Source: Anaerofustis stercorihominis DSM 17244 (GTDB lineage Bacteria; Bacillota; Clostridia; Eubacteriales; Anaerofustaceae). From it: a DNA stretch of 64,000 nucleotides. Positions 19,194-28,203 of this stretch are shown here, in pieces. The position numbers were made by a program, and so were the translations under genes. Positions within the stretch are counted from its first letter, which is position 1. Every line of letters begins with the position of its first letter. Under the pieces are notes generated by a model that saw nothing but the letters and a program-made list of their open reading frames with translations, searched no databases and was not told the origin of the DNA. The stretch lies in NCBI RefSeq assembly GCF_000154825.1, contig NZ_DS560018.1, forward strand, positions 62,001-126,000, read 5' to 3'.

Positions 19194-20390
19194 ATGAAAG
19201 TTCTTGTAATCAACTGCGGAAGCTCGTCACTCAAATATCAGCTTATAGATATGGAAAACGAAAATGTTTTGGCAAACGGCGTTGCCGAAAGGATAGGTAT
19301 GAGTGAAGGAGTCTTGACCCATAAACAACCGGGAAAAGATAACGTAGTATTCAACGAAGATATGCCTACGCATAAAGAAGCTTTACAGATACTTGTAAAA
19401 GCATTGATAGATGAAAATTACGGAGTAATCAAAAGCCTTGATGAAATCTCTTCTATAGGTCACAGGATAACTACAGGAGGAGAAAAATACAACACTTCCA
19501 TAAAAGCAGACGATGAAATTATAAAAGGGCTTGAATCTTGTGCGGAACTTGCTCCTCTTCATATACCGGGTCAGGTAATGGGACTTCTCGGATGTAAGGA
19601 AGTATTCCCAGGTAAAGAAATGGTTTGTGTATTCGATACATCATTCCACAGAACTATCCCAAAAGAAGCTTACATGTACCCTATCCCATATGAATATTAT
19701 GAAAAGTACGGGATAAGAAAATACGGTTTCCACGGTATCTCGCATCAGTATGTTTCAGCCAAAGCGGCAAAAATGCTCGGTAAAGATATCGAAGATTTAA
19801 AGATAATCGTTTGTCACCTTGGAAACGGAGCAAGCGTATCGGCTGTTAAAAACGGCAGATGTATAGAAAATTCTATGGGCTTCACACCTCTCGACGGACT
19901 TGAAATGGGAACGAGAAGCGGTTCAATCGACCCTTCTATCATACCTTTCCTTTGCGAAAAAGAAAACAAGTCTCCAAAAGAAGTTGAAGATATCTTAAAT
20001 AAAGAATCCGGACTACTCGGTGTATCGGGAGTATCTTCGGACTGCAGAGATATAACATCAGCAAAAAATGAAGGAAATGAAAGAGCAAAACTTGCCTATG
20101 ATATTTTCGTATACAGAGTAAAAACCACTATCGGTGCCTATACAGCGGCGATGAACGGCGTAGATGCTATAGCATTTACCGGCGGGATCGGTGAAAACGC
20201 ATGTGATATAAGAGAAGCAATACTTACCGATATGGAATTTTTCGGTGTCGATTTCGACGAAAAAGCAAACGATGTAAGAGGCAAGGATACTATTATCACA
20301 AAAGAAGGTTCAAAGACCACTTGCATGGTAATACCTACAAACGAAGAACTCATGATAGCTAAAGAAACCATGGAGATTTTAAATAGCTAA
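19194..20390 (+). CDS. ackA: Acetate kinase
   Basis: 398 residues, normal family length. It converts acetyl-phosphate and ADP to acetate and ATP, the substrate-level ATP step of fermentation. Signatures are VINCGSSSLKYQL at the start, the FDTSFHRTIP and KYGFHGISHQYVS segments, the HLGNGAS phosphate loop and FTGGIGENA near the C-terminus. ATG follows AGGAGG. pta is not adjacent. The product also links to the acetate-dependent CoA-transferases at 46 and 63 kb. Confidence 0.97.
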   Translation: MKVLVINCGSSSLKYQLIDMENENVLANGVAERIGMSEGVLTHKQPGKDNVVFNEDMPTHKEALQILVKALIDENYGVIKSLDEISSIGHRITTGGEKYNTSIKADDEIIKGLESCAELAPLHIPGQVMGLLGCKEVFPGKEMVCVFDTSFHRTIPKEAYMYPIPYEYYEKYGIRKYGFHGISHQYVSAKAAKMLGKDIEDLKIIVCHLGNGASVSAVKNGRCIENSMGFTPLDGLEMGTRSGSIDPSIIPFLCEKENKSPKEVEDILNKESGLLGVSGVSSDCRDITSAKNEGNERAKLAYDIFVYRVKTTIGAYTAAMNGVDAIAFTGGIGENACDIREAILTDMEFFGVDFDEKANDVRGKDTIITKEGSKTTCMVIPTNEELMIAKETMEILNS

Positions 20391-20417
20391 ATTTAGATAT
20401 GAATTAAAGATAAAATC

Positions 20418-20446
20418 TTGACAAATTTTATTTAAACAAGTATAAT
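20418..20446 (+). promoter_or_regulatory. Consensus promoter of the yceD-rpmF operon
   Basis: TTGACA (20418-20423), exactly 17 bp, TATAAT (20441-20446). Both boxes are perfect consensus. Confidence 0.85.
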
Positions 20447-20477
20447 AATTCTTACTGTGACGCTAGGAGGTATCAAG

Positions 20478-20948
20478 TTGATTATAAGGCTTAAGAAAAT
20501 CTTAGAAGATAGAAGTATTATAATTGATGAAACTCTTGACGGATTTGATTATAATGACTTTACATTCTCCCCCATCAAAATAACGGGAAACGTGCTAATC
20601 GATTTAGACATGCTAAAACTTACTGCCGATGTAAATTACAGTTACGGCGGTCAGTGCGACAGATGTCTGGATGATGTAAAAAAAGAAGAAGAGTTTACTT
20701 TAGTTAAGCAGTATGATATCAAAGAAATCGAGAGCAGTGACAAAGAAGGGATCGACCTGGAAGAAACTGTTAAAGAACAAATTTTATTAAATATGCCAAG
20801 TAAAGTTTTATGTAAAGATGATTGTTTAGGCCTTTGTCCAGAATGTGGTATAAACCTAAACAAAGAAAGCTGCAATTGTAAGGACAATCAGATAAACCCT
20901 AAATTTGCGGCACTGGAAAAACTATTAAAGGGCGAAGGTGAAAACTAG
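20478..20948 (+). CDS. YceD/DUF177-family protein
   Basis: About 156 residues. The family lies before rpmF in most bacteria and is linked to 23S rRNA/ribosome assembly. Four cysteines form a zinc-like knot near the C-terminus (CKDDCLGLCPECG), with CDRCL upstream. TTG at 20478 is chosen because AGGAGG at 20465-20470 sits seven bases before it; an upstream GTG lacks a site. rpmF follows after 13 bases. Confidence 0.87.
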   Translation: MIIRLKKILEDRSIIIDETLDGFDYNDFTFSPIKITGNVLIDLDMLKLTADVNYSYGGQCDRCLDDVKKEEEFTLVKQYDIKEIESSDKEGIDLEETVKEQILLNMPSKVLCKDDCLGLCPECGINLNKESCNCKDNQINPKFAALEKLLKGEGEN

Positions 20949-20961
20949 GAGGTGAATAATC

Positions 20962-21144
20962 ATGGCAGTACCAAAGAGAAAAATTTCAAAAGCAAGAAGA
21001 GATAAAAAAAGAGCTAACAGTTATAAACTTGAAATGCCTACAGCAAGCGTATGTCCTAAATGCGGAGAAGTAAAGGCTCCACATAGAGTATGTAAAGCAT
21101 GCGGAACATATAAAGACGTAACTGTTGTAGATGTAGCTGAATAA
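20962..21144 (+). CDS. rpmF: 50S ribosomal protein L32
   Basis: 60 residues. MAVPKRKISKARRDKKRA is the L32 start. Two Cys pairs (CPKCG and CKACG) form the zinc-binding version of L32. AGGAGGTGA precedes the ATG. Confidence 0.97.
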   Translation: MAVPKRKISKARRDKKRANSYKLEMPTASVCPKCGEVKAPHRVCKACGTYKDVTVVDVAE

Positions 21145-21156
21145 TTTAGAATATAT

Positions 21157-21184
21157 TTAAGACACCTTTAGGGTGTCTTTTTTA
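21157..21184 (+). terminator. Terminator after rpmF
   Basis: AAGACACC / GGGTGTCTT stem with a short loop and a T run. Confidence 0.85.
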
Positions 21185-21602
21185 TTTATAATCAAACATA
21201 TTTTTAACTCACAAGTATTAACTTCCCGCCCTTTACAATTAAAATCAATTTTTATAAGGCGTTTAAATCAATACTTATCAAAAAAAGTAAAATTAATGTC
21301 AGGTTTGATTTGATATATTTTTTCAAGTATCAATCGTATTCAGATTTATATTTTATTTTGATAAAATTTTTAATCAAATAAAAGCACTATTCAGTCATAG
21401 CAACGATTTGGTTGATCAAACATTTATCTAATAATCAATCATAAATGTTATAAACATCTATTTTAAAATGAAAATATCATAGTGTAAAAAAGTACATAAA
21501 TTATAATAAATATATATTTTTATTTTTCACATGATTTTAATCTATTTTTTTCGACATTTTTCTCTGTTTGTGACTAAAAAGTGACCACTTTCGACCAAAC
21601 CC
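21185..21602. other. AT-rich intergenic region before comM
   Basis: About 420 bp without a supported gene. Near its end, 21578-21591 contains the palindrome AAAGTG-AC-CACTTT, just upstream of the comM promoter, which may be an additional regulator site. Confidence 0.4.
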
Positions 21603-21631
21603 TTGACTGAGAACGAATGTTCTATTATTAT
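21603..21631 (+). promoter_or_regulatory. comM promoter with LexA-type box
   Basis: TTGACT (21603-21608), a 17-bp spacer and TATTAT (21626-21631). The spacer holds AGAACGAATGTTCT (21610-21623), matching the Gram-positive LexA/DinR core GAAC-N4-GTTC as a perfect dyad. A repressor bound here would cover the promoter. Confidence 0.7.
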
Positions 21632-21661
21632 ATAAAAAAAGGACAAACAGAGGTCAATATA

Positions 21662-23188
21662 ATGTTCAGCAAATTATTTTCGGGAAGTATCGTAGGCATT
21701 GACGGTATAATAGTAAGCGTGGAAATAGATATATTAAATAAAGCACTTCCGTCGATCTCGGTCGTGGGGCTTGGAGATATAGCGGTCAAGGAATCGAAAG
21801 AGAGAGTATTTTCCGCAATAAAAAACAATTCTTTTCAAATCCCTATGGGAAAGATAACAGTAAATCTTGCCCCGGCAGGAATAAGAAAGGAAGGGACTTA
21901 CTACGACCTGCCTATGGCGGTGGGGATACTTATGTCATCTACTCAGATATTTTCAAAGATAGATTTAAATAAATATCTGTTCCTCGGAGAACTTTCTTTG
22001 GACGGTACACTTCGGGGAGTGGACGGAGTACTCCCTATGGTAATGGAAGCAAAGAAAAACGGCATGACCAATATAATACTTCCTAAAGAAAATGCAAAAG
22101 AAGCCTCTATTATCGACGGTATAAAAATATATTCCGCCGAGAACTTAATGGAAGTGATAAACCATGTAAACGGCAGGAAGGCACTGGAATATATAACGAC
22201 AGATAAAGACGACTTTTTAAAAAACAATGATATGGAAAGTGACTTGGATTTTTCAGATGTAAAAGGACAGGAAAGCGTAAAAAGAGCAATGGAAATAGCG
22301 GCGGCTGGAGCACACAATATGCTTATGGCCGGTCCTCCGGGAAGCGGTAAGACAATGCTTGCAAAAAGATTTGCGACTATCCTTCCAAAAATGACACTGG
22401 AAGAAAGTCTGGAAGTTACGAAAGTGTATTCGGTATCCGGACTTTTAAAGAAAGATACTCCGCTTATAGTTTCAAGACCATTCAGAAGCCCGCACCACAC
22501 GATTTCCGACGTATCCTTAATAGGAGGCGGAAGGATACCAAACCCGGGAGAAGTCAGCCTTGCTCACTTGGGAGTATTGTTTCTCGATGAATTTCCGGAG
22601 TTTCAAAAAAAAGCCTTGGAAGTCCTTCGCCAGCCTCTTGAAGACGGGATAGTGAATATATCCAGGGTATATGCTTCCCTTACCTACCCTGCCGATTTTA
22701 TGCTTCTCGCAAGCATGAACCCATGTCCGTGCGGATATCTCGGAGACAGCAAGGTGGAATGTACTTGTTCGGATTTTCAAAAAGAAAAGTATAAAAACAA
22801 AATTTCGGGACCGCTGCTGGATAGGATAGATATACAAGTAAAAGTACCAAGACAGGATTATGAAAAGCTGAGGATAAACAGCAAAAAATCCGAAAGCAGC
22901 AAAGAAATAAGAAAAAGAGTGAATAAAGCAAGAGAGATACAGCTTGAAAGATATAAAGGAACAAAGGTACTCTTCAACTCCATGCTTACACCCGCAATGA
23001 TTGAAAAATGGTGTAAAATCGGAGAAGAAGAGGAAAGACTGATGAAAATGGCCTTCGATAATTTAAATTTATCGGCGAGAGGATATCATAGGATACTCAA
23101 GCTCGCAAGAACGATTGCGGATTTGGATGGATGTGAAAATATAAGTTCTTCACATATAAGTGAAGCTTTACAGTATAGAGGCATGTAA
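21662..23188 (+). CDS. comM: YifB/ComM-family Mg-chelatase-like AAA+ ATPase
   Basis: 508 residues. An N-terminal Lon-protease-like ChlI domain (LPSISVVGLGDIAVKESKERV, NLAPAGIRKEG) is followed by an AAA+ core. Walker A is GPPGSGKT, the Walker B segment is LFLDEFPEF, and a Cys cluster (NPCPCG with later CTCS) is typical. In naturally competent bacteria ComM is a hexameric branch-migration helicase that extends recombination of incoming DNA. ATG at 21662 follows AGAGGT and begins the conserved MFSKLFSGS. The LexA-type box upstream suggests SOS control. Confidence 0.93.
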   Translation: MFSKLFSGSIVGIDGIIVSVEIDILNKALPSISVVGLGDIAVKESKERVFSAIKNNSFQIPMGKITVNLAPAGIRKEGTYYDLPMAVGILMSSTQIFSKIDLNKYLFLGELSLDGTLRGVDGVLPMVMEAKKNGMTNIILPKENAKEASIIDGIKIYSAENLMEVINHVNGRKALEYITTDKDDFLKNNDMESDLDFSDVKGQESVKRAMEIAAAGAHNMLMAGPPGSGKTMLAKRFATILPKMTLEESLEVTKVYSVSGLLKKDTPLIVSRPFRSPHHTISDVSLIGGGRIPNPGEVSLAHLGVLFLDEFPEFQKKALEVLRQPLEDGIVNISRVYASLTYPADFMLLASMNPCPCGYLGDSKVECTCSDFQKEKYKNKISGPLLDRIDIQVKVPRQDYEKLRINSKKSESSKEIRKRVNKAREIQLERYKGTKVLFNSMLTPAMIEKWCKIGEEEERLMKMAFDNLNLSARGYHRILKLARTIADLDGCENISSSHISEALQYRGM

Positions 23189-23242
23189 CTTAGCATATAA
23201 TATACTTGTAAATATTATATTTTGTTTATTTTAATTTTACTG

Positions 23243-23267
23243 AAAGCACCTTTTACGAGGTGTTTTT
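23243..23267 (+). terminator. Terminator after comM
   Basis: GCACCT / AGGTGT stem followed by T5. Confidence 0.65.
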
Positions 23268-23274
23268 AGTATAT

Positions 23275-23298
23275 AAAAAGAGCTCTGAGGCTCTTTTT
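23275..23298. terminator. Bidirectional hairpin between convergent genes
   Basis: AAAAAGAG / CTCTTTTT stem touching the stop of the minus-strand gene at 23297; it can serve both strands. Confidence 0.7.
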
Positions 23299-23832
23299 AT
23301 ATTGGGATATTTTGAAACTTATAATCATTTCCCGCATAATTAAAAGTAACGGTTATACTTTTAACGTTATCGTTGAAAGGCAGGAATTTGACGTTCAACG
23401 TCTCCTTATACTTCAAAGGTTCGTCTACGGGATAATCATCGAAGAAAAATGCGGTTGGTTTATACTCCATACCCATATTGTCAATGACCTTTAAATTATT
23501 GACCTTGTGGTTGCTTATAGGGTTTTTATTTTCGTTCTCAACAAGGAATACAATATAAAACGAACTTTGATTTCCGTTCATCCAAGAGTATGTTATGAAA
23601 TACTTTTCATTCAAGACCCTTTCTATATCGATACTTACTCCCCCTTTCGAAAGGCAGTATTTACTCTTACCATAGTCCTTTTTTAACAGCTCGTTGATAT
23701 TCGGCGGAAGATTATCGCTTATATTGGCTACATTAAAAGTATCCGTGTCGAAAACAAATGTAAATATAATTAGCCCCATAAAAATAATACTTAATATTAT
23801 AATAATGATTTTAAGAGATTTATTTTTTTCAT
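23297..23832 (-). CDS. Unknown anchored extracytoplasmic protein, probably frameshifted near its start
   Basis: I do not recognise the family. The uninterrupted frame starts at 23779 (160 residues). Adding one A to the A7 run at 23823-23829 joins it to an ATG at 23832 and yields MKKNKSLK followed by about 20 hydrophobic residues, a normal membrane anchor or signal peptide. The rest is beta-rich (YFITYSWMNGNQSSFYIVFLVENE), suggesting an Ig-like exported domain. No clear Shine-Dalgarno is seen at either start. Confidence 0.5.
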
Positions 23833-23979
23833 AATAAATATTATGAGAATAAAAGTTTAATATGAAGATAAAATCAAATTAAAATGAAATGGATCTATGT
23901 TGAGTTATATACGATAAAAAATGATATGTAACATGTATTTCAAGAAAACACCCCCCCAAAAAAGGCGTTATTAAGAATT

Positions 23980-24214
23980 GATGTTATCCACACCCCCTCT
24001 GCGGGGTGCGACCACAAAGTTCGGAGTATGGTAATTGATAACTAATCGTTTCAATCCACGCACCCCTATGCGGGGTGCGACATCTCTTTATCTCCTTAAA
24101 ATTTGCTATCCCCTGTTTCAATCCACGCACCCCGTGTGGGATGCGACCAACCTTTACTTTCGTAAAAATCATAAAACCTTAGTTTCAATCCACGCATCCC
24201 GTGTGGGATGCGAC
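23980..24214 (-). CRISPR. Orphan CRISPR array 1 (four repeats, type I-C-like)
   Basis: Repeats at 23980-24012 (degenerate), 24048-24081, 24115-24147 and 24182-24214; core GTTTCAATCCACGCA and ATGCGAC on the plus strand. They are 33-34 bp, with spacers of 35, 33 and 34 bp. The minus-strand form GTCGC...GTGGATTGAAAC matches type I-C repeats. The most degenerate repeat is at the low-coordinate end, so the leader should lie right of 24214. Repeats differ by several bases and by a 1-bp indel, implying an old, inactive array. No cas genes are in the window. Confidence 0.85.
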
Positions 24215-24514
24215 TCTACAAATCCTTATAAATAGCCTATTACAGACACTTTATAAAATATAATATTTAAAATTACTTTTTTTAACCCCGCTATTTAAAA
24301 GGATTTAAAATTTATTAAAAAATGTGAGCTTGAGGTTAGCAGGTCCACTTCTTTAAGTATTATAACTTAATTATATTATACATTATTTTCCATATTTCGA
24401 CAATGTAAATAATCATAACTATAAAAAAATTTAAGATTTATAAGCAGGGATTTTAAATATGTAAGCTTTTCTTAAAAGTATGGTAGAATAATAGAAAACG
24501 AAAGAAGAAATTAT

Positions 24515-24853
24515 ATGAATATACTTTTTAATCTAAGTTTGGCGATTTCCGTTGGGATAATAATAGGCTTTATAGGAGGAGGAATAAAATCTATAATAAA
24601 AAAGTCTTATACAAAGGAAAAGATAGACGCAACAAAAAGACTTTTAGACAAAATCTCAAATATACTTAAATACATCGTTTTGTTTTTATTGGCTCAAGGA
24701 CTCATATGGTGCACATATTTTTTGATTTTGAGTATCATCGACCCGTCAAGTTCTGAATACGCAAATAACGTCTCGGAATTGATAGTTGCGGTACTTACGG
24801 TAATTTCCATTATATTTGCATTCTTTGAATTTTTGAGAAGAACGGATAAGTAA
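24515..24853 (+). CDS. Small membrane protein between two CRISPR arrays
   Basis: 112 residues, family not recognised. A first helix (LSLAISVGIIIGFIGGG) is followed by a Lys-rich amphipathic stretch (about 29-45), a second helix (YIVLFLLAQGLIWCTYFLIL) and a third (LIVAVLTVISIIFAFFEFL) ending in a basic tail. It lies between the presumed leader ends of two divergent arrays. It resembles no Cas protein I know. The upstream site GAAAGAAGAA is a weak ribosome site. Confidence 0.6.
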   Translation: MNILFNLSLAISVGIIIGFIGGGIKSIIKKSYTKEKIDATKRLLDKISNILKYIVLFLLAQGLIWCTYFLILSIIDPSSSEYANNVSELIVAVLTVISIIFAFFEFLRRTDK

Positions 24854-24936
24854 AATCAGTACATACCCTTTTTAAACAATCTTAACTCAATAAAATTGCT
24901 GTCGCAATGTCATTATTACCTAATGAATCGATTTAC

Positions 24937-25036
24937 GTCGCCCACCTTCGGGGGGTGAGTGGATTGAAACTCACATCACCATTAATAGCTTTTAATATCA
25001 ATTGTCGCACCCCGCGTAGAGGTGCGTGGATTAAAT
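24937..25036 (+). CRISPR. Orphan CRISPR array 2 (two repeats)
   Basis: A repeat at 24937-24970 begins GTCGCCCACC and ends GTGGATTGAAAC-like; after a 33-bp spacer a second at 25004-25036 begins GTCGCACCCCGCG and ends GTGCGTGGATTAAAT, a decayed terminal repeat. Orientation is opposite to array 1, so the two point away from each other. A further possible relic starts at 25314 (GTCGCACATCGCAT). Confidence 0.75.
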
Positions 25037-25571
25037 AATGAAACGTACTTTTTGAAAACAGAAAGTACCAAAAATTTTCGCTGGAGCCGCGGCGGCTGAA
25101 GCAGTTGCTAAAAGGGACAGAAAACCTACTTTGCAATTCATATTTGCGGCATGTTATTTAGGGGTGAATAGTTATATATTTAATTGATATTGTTTGTATT
25201 TTATTTTTAACGGTAAGATAAAATTCTAAATTTATAATTAATAAGAAAAAATCTAATTAATATATTGAAGATTAAAACGTACAAACTAAATGGTCGAATT
25301 ACATTAAGAAAATGTCGCACATCGCATAAGGAAGATTAAAAAAATATCTTAAAAAAAGATAAAACTTCGAAATTTAAAATATGATATTTAAATAAAAAAC
25401 TTATATTTTTACATGGTTTTTAAATAAAAAGTAAATTACAGGATATATTAGAAGTTGCAACTAATTTAAAAAATAATAAAAACAAAAAACACGACTGAGA
25501 TAAATATAAGCCAAAACATATGAAAACCTTGATAAATAAAGGATTTTTATATAAAAAATATTAAAAATTCC
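25037..25571. other. Non-coding stretch with a GC-rich patch
   Basis: No supported gene. At about 25077-25140 a GC-rich patch (GCCGCGGCGGCTGAAGC) stands out in very AT-rich DNA and short open frames cross it on both strands. A CRISPR-repeat relic may sit at 25314-25343. The remainder is A/T-rich. Confidence 0.4.
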
Positions 25572-25600
25572 TTGAATATAAAATTTTCTTATGCTATTAT
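25572..25600 (+). promoter_or_regulatory. rpsB promoter
   Basis: TTGAAT (25572-25577), a 17-bp spacer and TATTAT (25595-25600). Confidence 0.6.
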
Positions 25601-25624
25601 ATACAAGGTTAACAAAAAAACACA

Positions 25625-25672
25625 GATGTGCCTGAAATTCTTTGGTGCCGAAAGGTGAGAATAAAGCACATC
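25625..25672 (+). ncRNA. Probable S2-binding 5' leader of rpsB
   Basis: GATGTGC and GCACATC close a stem around a conserved-looking interior (CTTTGGTGCCGAAAGGTGAGAA), ending about 10 bp before the rpsB ribosome site. Ribosomal protein S2 leaders in Firmicutes act as autoregulatory elements; the assignment here is from position and fold. Confidence 0.6.
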
Positions 25673-25697
25673 AAGGAAAAACCAAGGAGGAAAAAGA

Positions 25698-26429
25698 ATG
25701 AGTTACATTCAAATGAAACAATTATTAGAAGCAGGTGTTCAATTCGGACATCAAACAAGAAGATGGAATCCAAAGATGAAAAAATTCATCTTCACAGAAA
25801 GAAACGGTATCTACATCATCGACTTACAGCAAACAGTAGGTTTAGTGGATGACGCTTGTAAATTCGTAAGAGGTATCGCTGAAGAAGGCGGAGAAATCCT
25901 ATTCATCGGAACAAAGAAACAAGCTCAGGATGCTGTTAAAACAGAAGCTATAAAGAGCGGAAGTCACTTCATCAACCAAAGATGGTTAGGTGGTACACTA
26001 ACAAACTTCCAAACTATTTCAAAAAGAATAAAAAGACTTCATGAATTAAACGAAATGGAACAAGACGGAACATTTGATGTCCTTCCTAAAAAAGAAGTTA
26101 TTTTACTTAAAAACCAAAGAGATAAACTTGAAAAATTCTTAGGCGGTATCAAACACATGGAAAAACTTCCATCAGCTTTATTCGTAATCGACCCTAAGAA
26201 AGAAAGAATTGCTATAGCTGAAGCAAAAAAACTTAATATTCCTATCGTTGCTATCGTTGATACAAACTGCGACCCTGACGAAATCGACTACCCGATCCCG
26301 GGAAATGACGATGCTATCAGAGCCGTATCATTGATCGCTTCAACAATGGCTAACGCTATTTTGGAAGGAAAACAAGGCGAACAAATGGAAGAAGCTTCAG
26401 CAGAAGCCGATACAGAAGCTAACGAATAA
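25698..26429 (+). CDS. rpsB: 30S ribosomal protein S2
   Basis: 243 residues. Family signatures: [22 protein letters not shown] at the start, [24 protein letters not shown] and [23 protein letters not shown]. An acidic Glu/Ala tail closes the protein. AGGAGG lies eight bases before the ATG. It is co-transcribed with tsf. Confidence 0.97.
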   Translation: MSYIQMKQLLEAGVQFGHQTRRWNPKMKKFIFTERNGIYIIDLQQTVGLVDDACKFVRGIAEEGGEILFIGTKKQAQDAVKTEAIKSGSHFINQRWLGGTLTNFQTISKRIKRLHELNEMEQDGTFDVLPKKEVILLKNQRDKLEKFLGGIKHMEKLPSALFVIDPKKERIAIAEAKKLNIPIVAIVDTNCDPDEIDYPIPGNDDAIRAVSLIASTMANAILEGKQGEQMEEASAEADTEANE

Positions 26430-26449
26430 AAATATAAGGGGATATAATT

Positions 26450-27373
26450 ATGGCAATTACAACTAAACTTATTAAAGAACTTAGAGAAAAAACAGGTGTT
26501 GGCATGATGGACTGCAAAAAAGCATTGGTTGAAACCGCAGGAGATATCGAAAAAGCCATCGTATATTTAAGAGAAAAAGGACTTGCTGCAGCAAGCAAAA
26601 AAGCAGGTAGGATAGCGGCTGAAGGTGCTGTTAAAATCAGCGTAAAAGAAGACGGAAAAACTGCAAGTATCGTAGAAGTAAACTCGGAAACAGACTTCGT
26701 TGCCAAAAACGACGATTTCCAAAACTTCGTTAAAGACGTTGCAGACCAAGCAATGGAAACAGAAACCGATGATGTAGAAAAATTCTTATCAGAAGGCTGG
26801 TTAAAAGAAGCAGGAAAATCAGTAAAAGAAGCATTGAATGAAAAAATCGCCGTTATCGGTGAAAACTTAAACATCAGAAGATTTAAAAAAGTAGTATCTG
26901 ACGGATGTATCGCTTCATATATCCACGGAAACGGAAAAATCGGTGCTTTGGTTGAAGCAAGCTGTGATAAAGTAGATGACGAAGTAAAAGCTTGCCTTAG
27001 AAACGTAGCTATGCAAGTAGCGGCTATGAACCCTAAATACGTTTCGAAAGACGAAGTTCCGGAAGATTATATTAATTCGGAAAAAGAAATCTTACTTCAC
27101 CAAGCTAAGACAGAAAACCCTGAAAAGCCTGATAACATCATTGAAAAAATGATCATCGGAAGACTTAACAAAGAACTTAAAGAAGTTTGTTTATTAGACC
27201 AAGGTTACGTTCAGGATTCTGATTTAACGGTTGAAAAATATATCGAAAAAGTTAACAAAGAAACAGGAGCTAACATCAAAATAAACAAATTCGTACGCTA
27301 TGAAACAGGCGAAGGCTTAGAAAAGAAAGAAGAAAACTTCGCAGAAGAAATCCAAAAACAATTAGGTGAATAA
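26450..27373 (+). CDS. tsf: Translation elongation factor Ts
   Basis: 307 residues; the GDP/GTP exchange factor of EF-Tu. The N-terminal LREKTGVGMMDCKKAL and the core TDFVAKNDDF (EF-Tu contact) are present. A terminator follows, ending the rpsB-tsf unit. Confidence 0.97.
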   Translation: MAITTKLIKELREKTGVGMMDCKKALVETAGDIEKAIVYLREKGLAAASKKAGRIAAEGAVKISVKEDGKTASIVEVNSETDFVAKNDDFQNFVKDVADQAMETETDDVEKFLSEGWLKEAGKSVKEALNEKIAVIGENLNIRRFKKVVSDGCIASYIHGNGKIGALVEASCDKVDDEVKACLRNVAMQVAAMNPKYVSKDEVPEDYINSEKEILLHQAKTENPEKPDNIIEKMIIGRLNKELKEVCLLDQGYVQDSDLTVEKYIEKVNKETGANIKINKFVRYETGEGLEKKEENFAEEIQKQLGE

Positions 27374-27381
27374 CAAGACCG

Positions 27382-27420
27382 TAAAGAACACAATTAAACT
27401 TTAGTTGTGTTCTTTTTTTG
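27382..27420 (+). terminator. Terminator after tsf
   Basis: AAAGAACACAA / TTGTGTTCTTT stem with a T7 tail. Confidence 0.85.
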
Positions 27421-27485
27421 TTGTTTTATTTGAGTATTTATTGTATTATATATAAAGAATAACTTAATATAGATAGGAGTATTTT

Positions 27486-28190
27486 ATGGAACCAAAGTAC
27501 AAGAGGATTATATTAAAAGTAAGCGGCGAAGCTCTTGCCGGAGATAACAAATTCGGACTTAACACACAGGTTATAAATAACATAAGCAAACACATAAAAA
27601 AATGTCACGATATGGGCGTTGAAATAGCTATCGTAGTAGGCGGAGGAAACTTCTGGAGAGGAAGAACCGGAGAAGGCATGGACAGAGCAACAGCCGATTA
27701 CATCGGTATGCTCGCAACGGTAATGAACGCTCTTGCACTTCAGGACAGCCTTGAACAGTTGGACCTTCAAGTAAGGGTACAAAGCGCCATAGAAATGAGA
27801 CAGATATCAGAAAGCTACATCAGAAGAAGAGCGATAAGACATCTTGAAAAAGGAAGGATCGTTATATTTGCTTCCGGTACGGGAAATCCGTTCTTCTCTA
27901 CGGATACTGCGGCTTCTCTAAGAGCGGCTGAAATAGAAGCGGAAGCTATATTATCCGCAAAGAACATCGACGGAGTATACAACAAAGACCCTAACGAACA
28001 CGACGACGCGATAAAATACGACGAACTTACTTATCTTGATATTTTAGACCAAGGACTTAAAGTAATAGACTCTACAGCGGCTTCACTTTGTATGGACAAT
28101 GACATACCGCTATTGATATTTGCGATAGATCCGCCTGAAAATATCGAAAAAGTCGTATGCGGAGAAAAAATAGGAACAATAATAAAATAA
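27486..28190 (+). CDS. pyrH: UMP kinase
   Basis: 234 residues; ATP-dependent UMP to UDP, hexameric amino-acid-kinase fold. Visible motifs: [40 protein letters not shown] and the DGVYNKDP nucleotide segment. AGGAG precedes the ATG. It starts the operon that continues with frr, uppS, cdsA, rseP and ispG. Confidence 0.97.
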   Translation: MEPKYKRIILKVSGEALAGDNKFGLNTQVINNISKHIKKCHDMGVEIAIVVGGGNFWRGRTGEGMDRATADYIGMLATVMNALALQDSLEQLDLQVRVQSAIEMRQISESYIRRRAIRHLEKGRIVIFASGTGNPFFSTDTAASLRAAEIEAEAILSAKNIDGVYNKDPNEHDDAIKYDELTYLDILDQGLKVIDSTAASLCMDNDIPLLIFAIDPPENIEKVVCGEKIGTIIK

Positions 28191-28203
28191 AGGAGAAGAT
28201 GAT

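Noticed and set aside
23934-23960. Possible fifth repeat left of array 1 (C7-containing stretch)
   Set aside because: Only weak similarity and not at the 66-67 bp spacing of the array.
24035-24235. Plus-strand open frame of 66 residues over array 1
   Set aside because: The repeated RFNPRTP / FQSTHPV / VSIHASR translation is the CRISPR repeat itself.
24933-25136. Minus-strand open frame of 67 residues over array 2
   Set aside because: It reads through CRISPR repeats and spacer, a common false gene.
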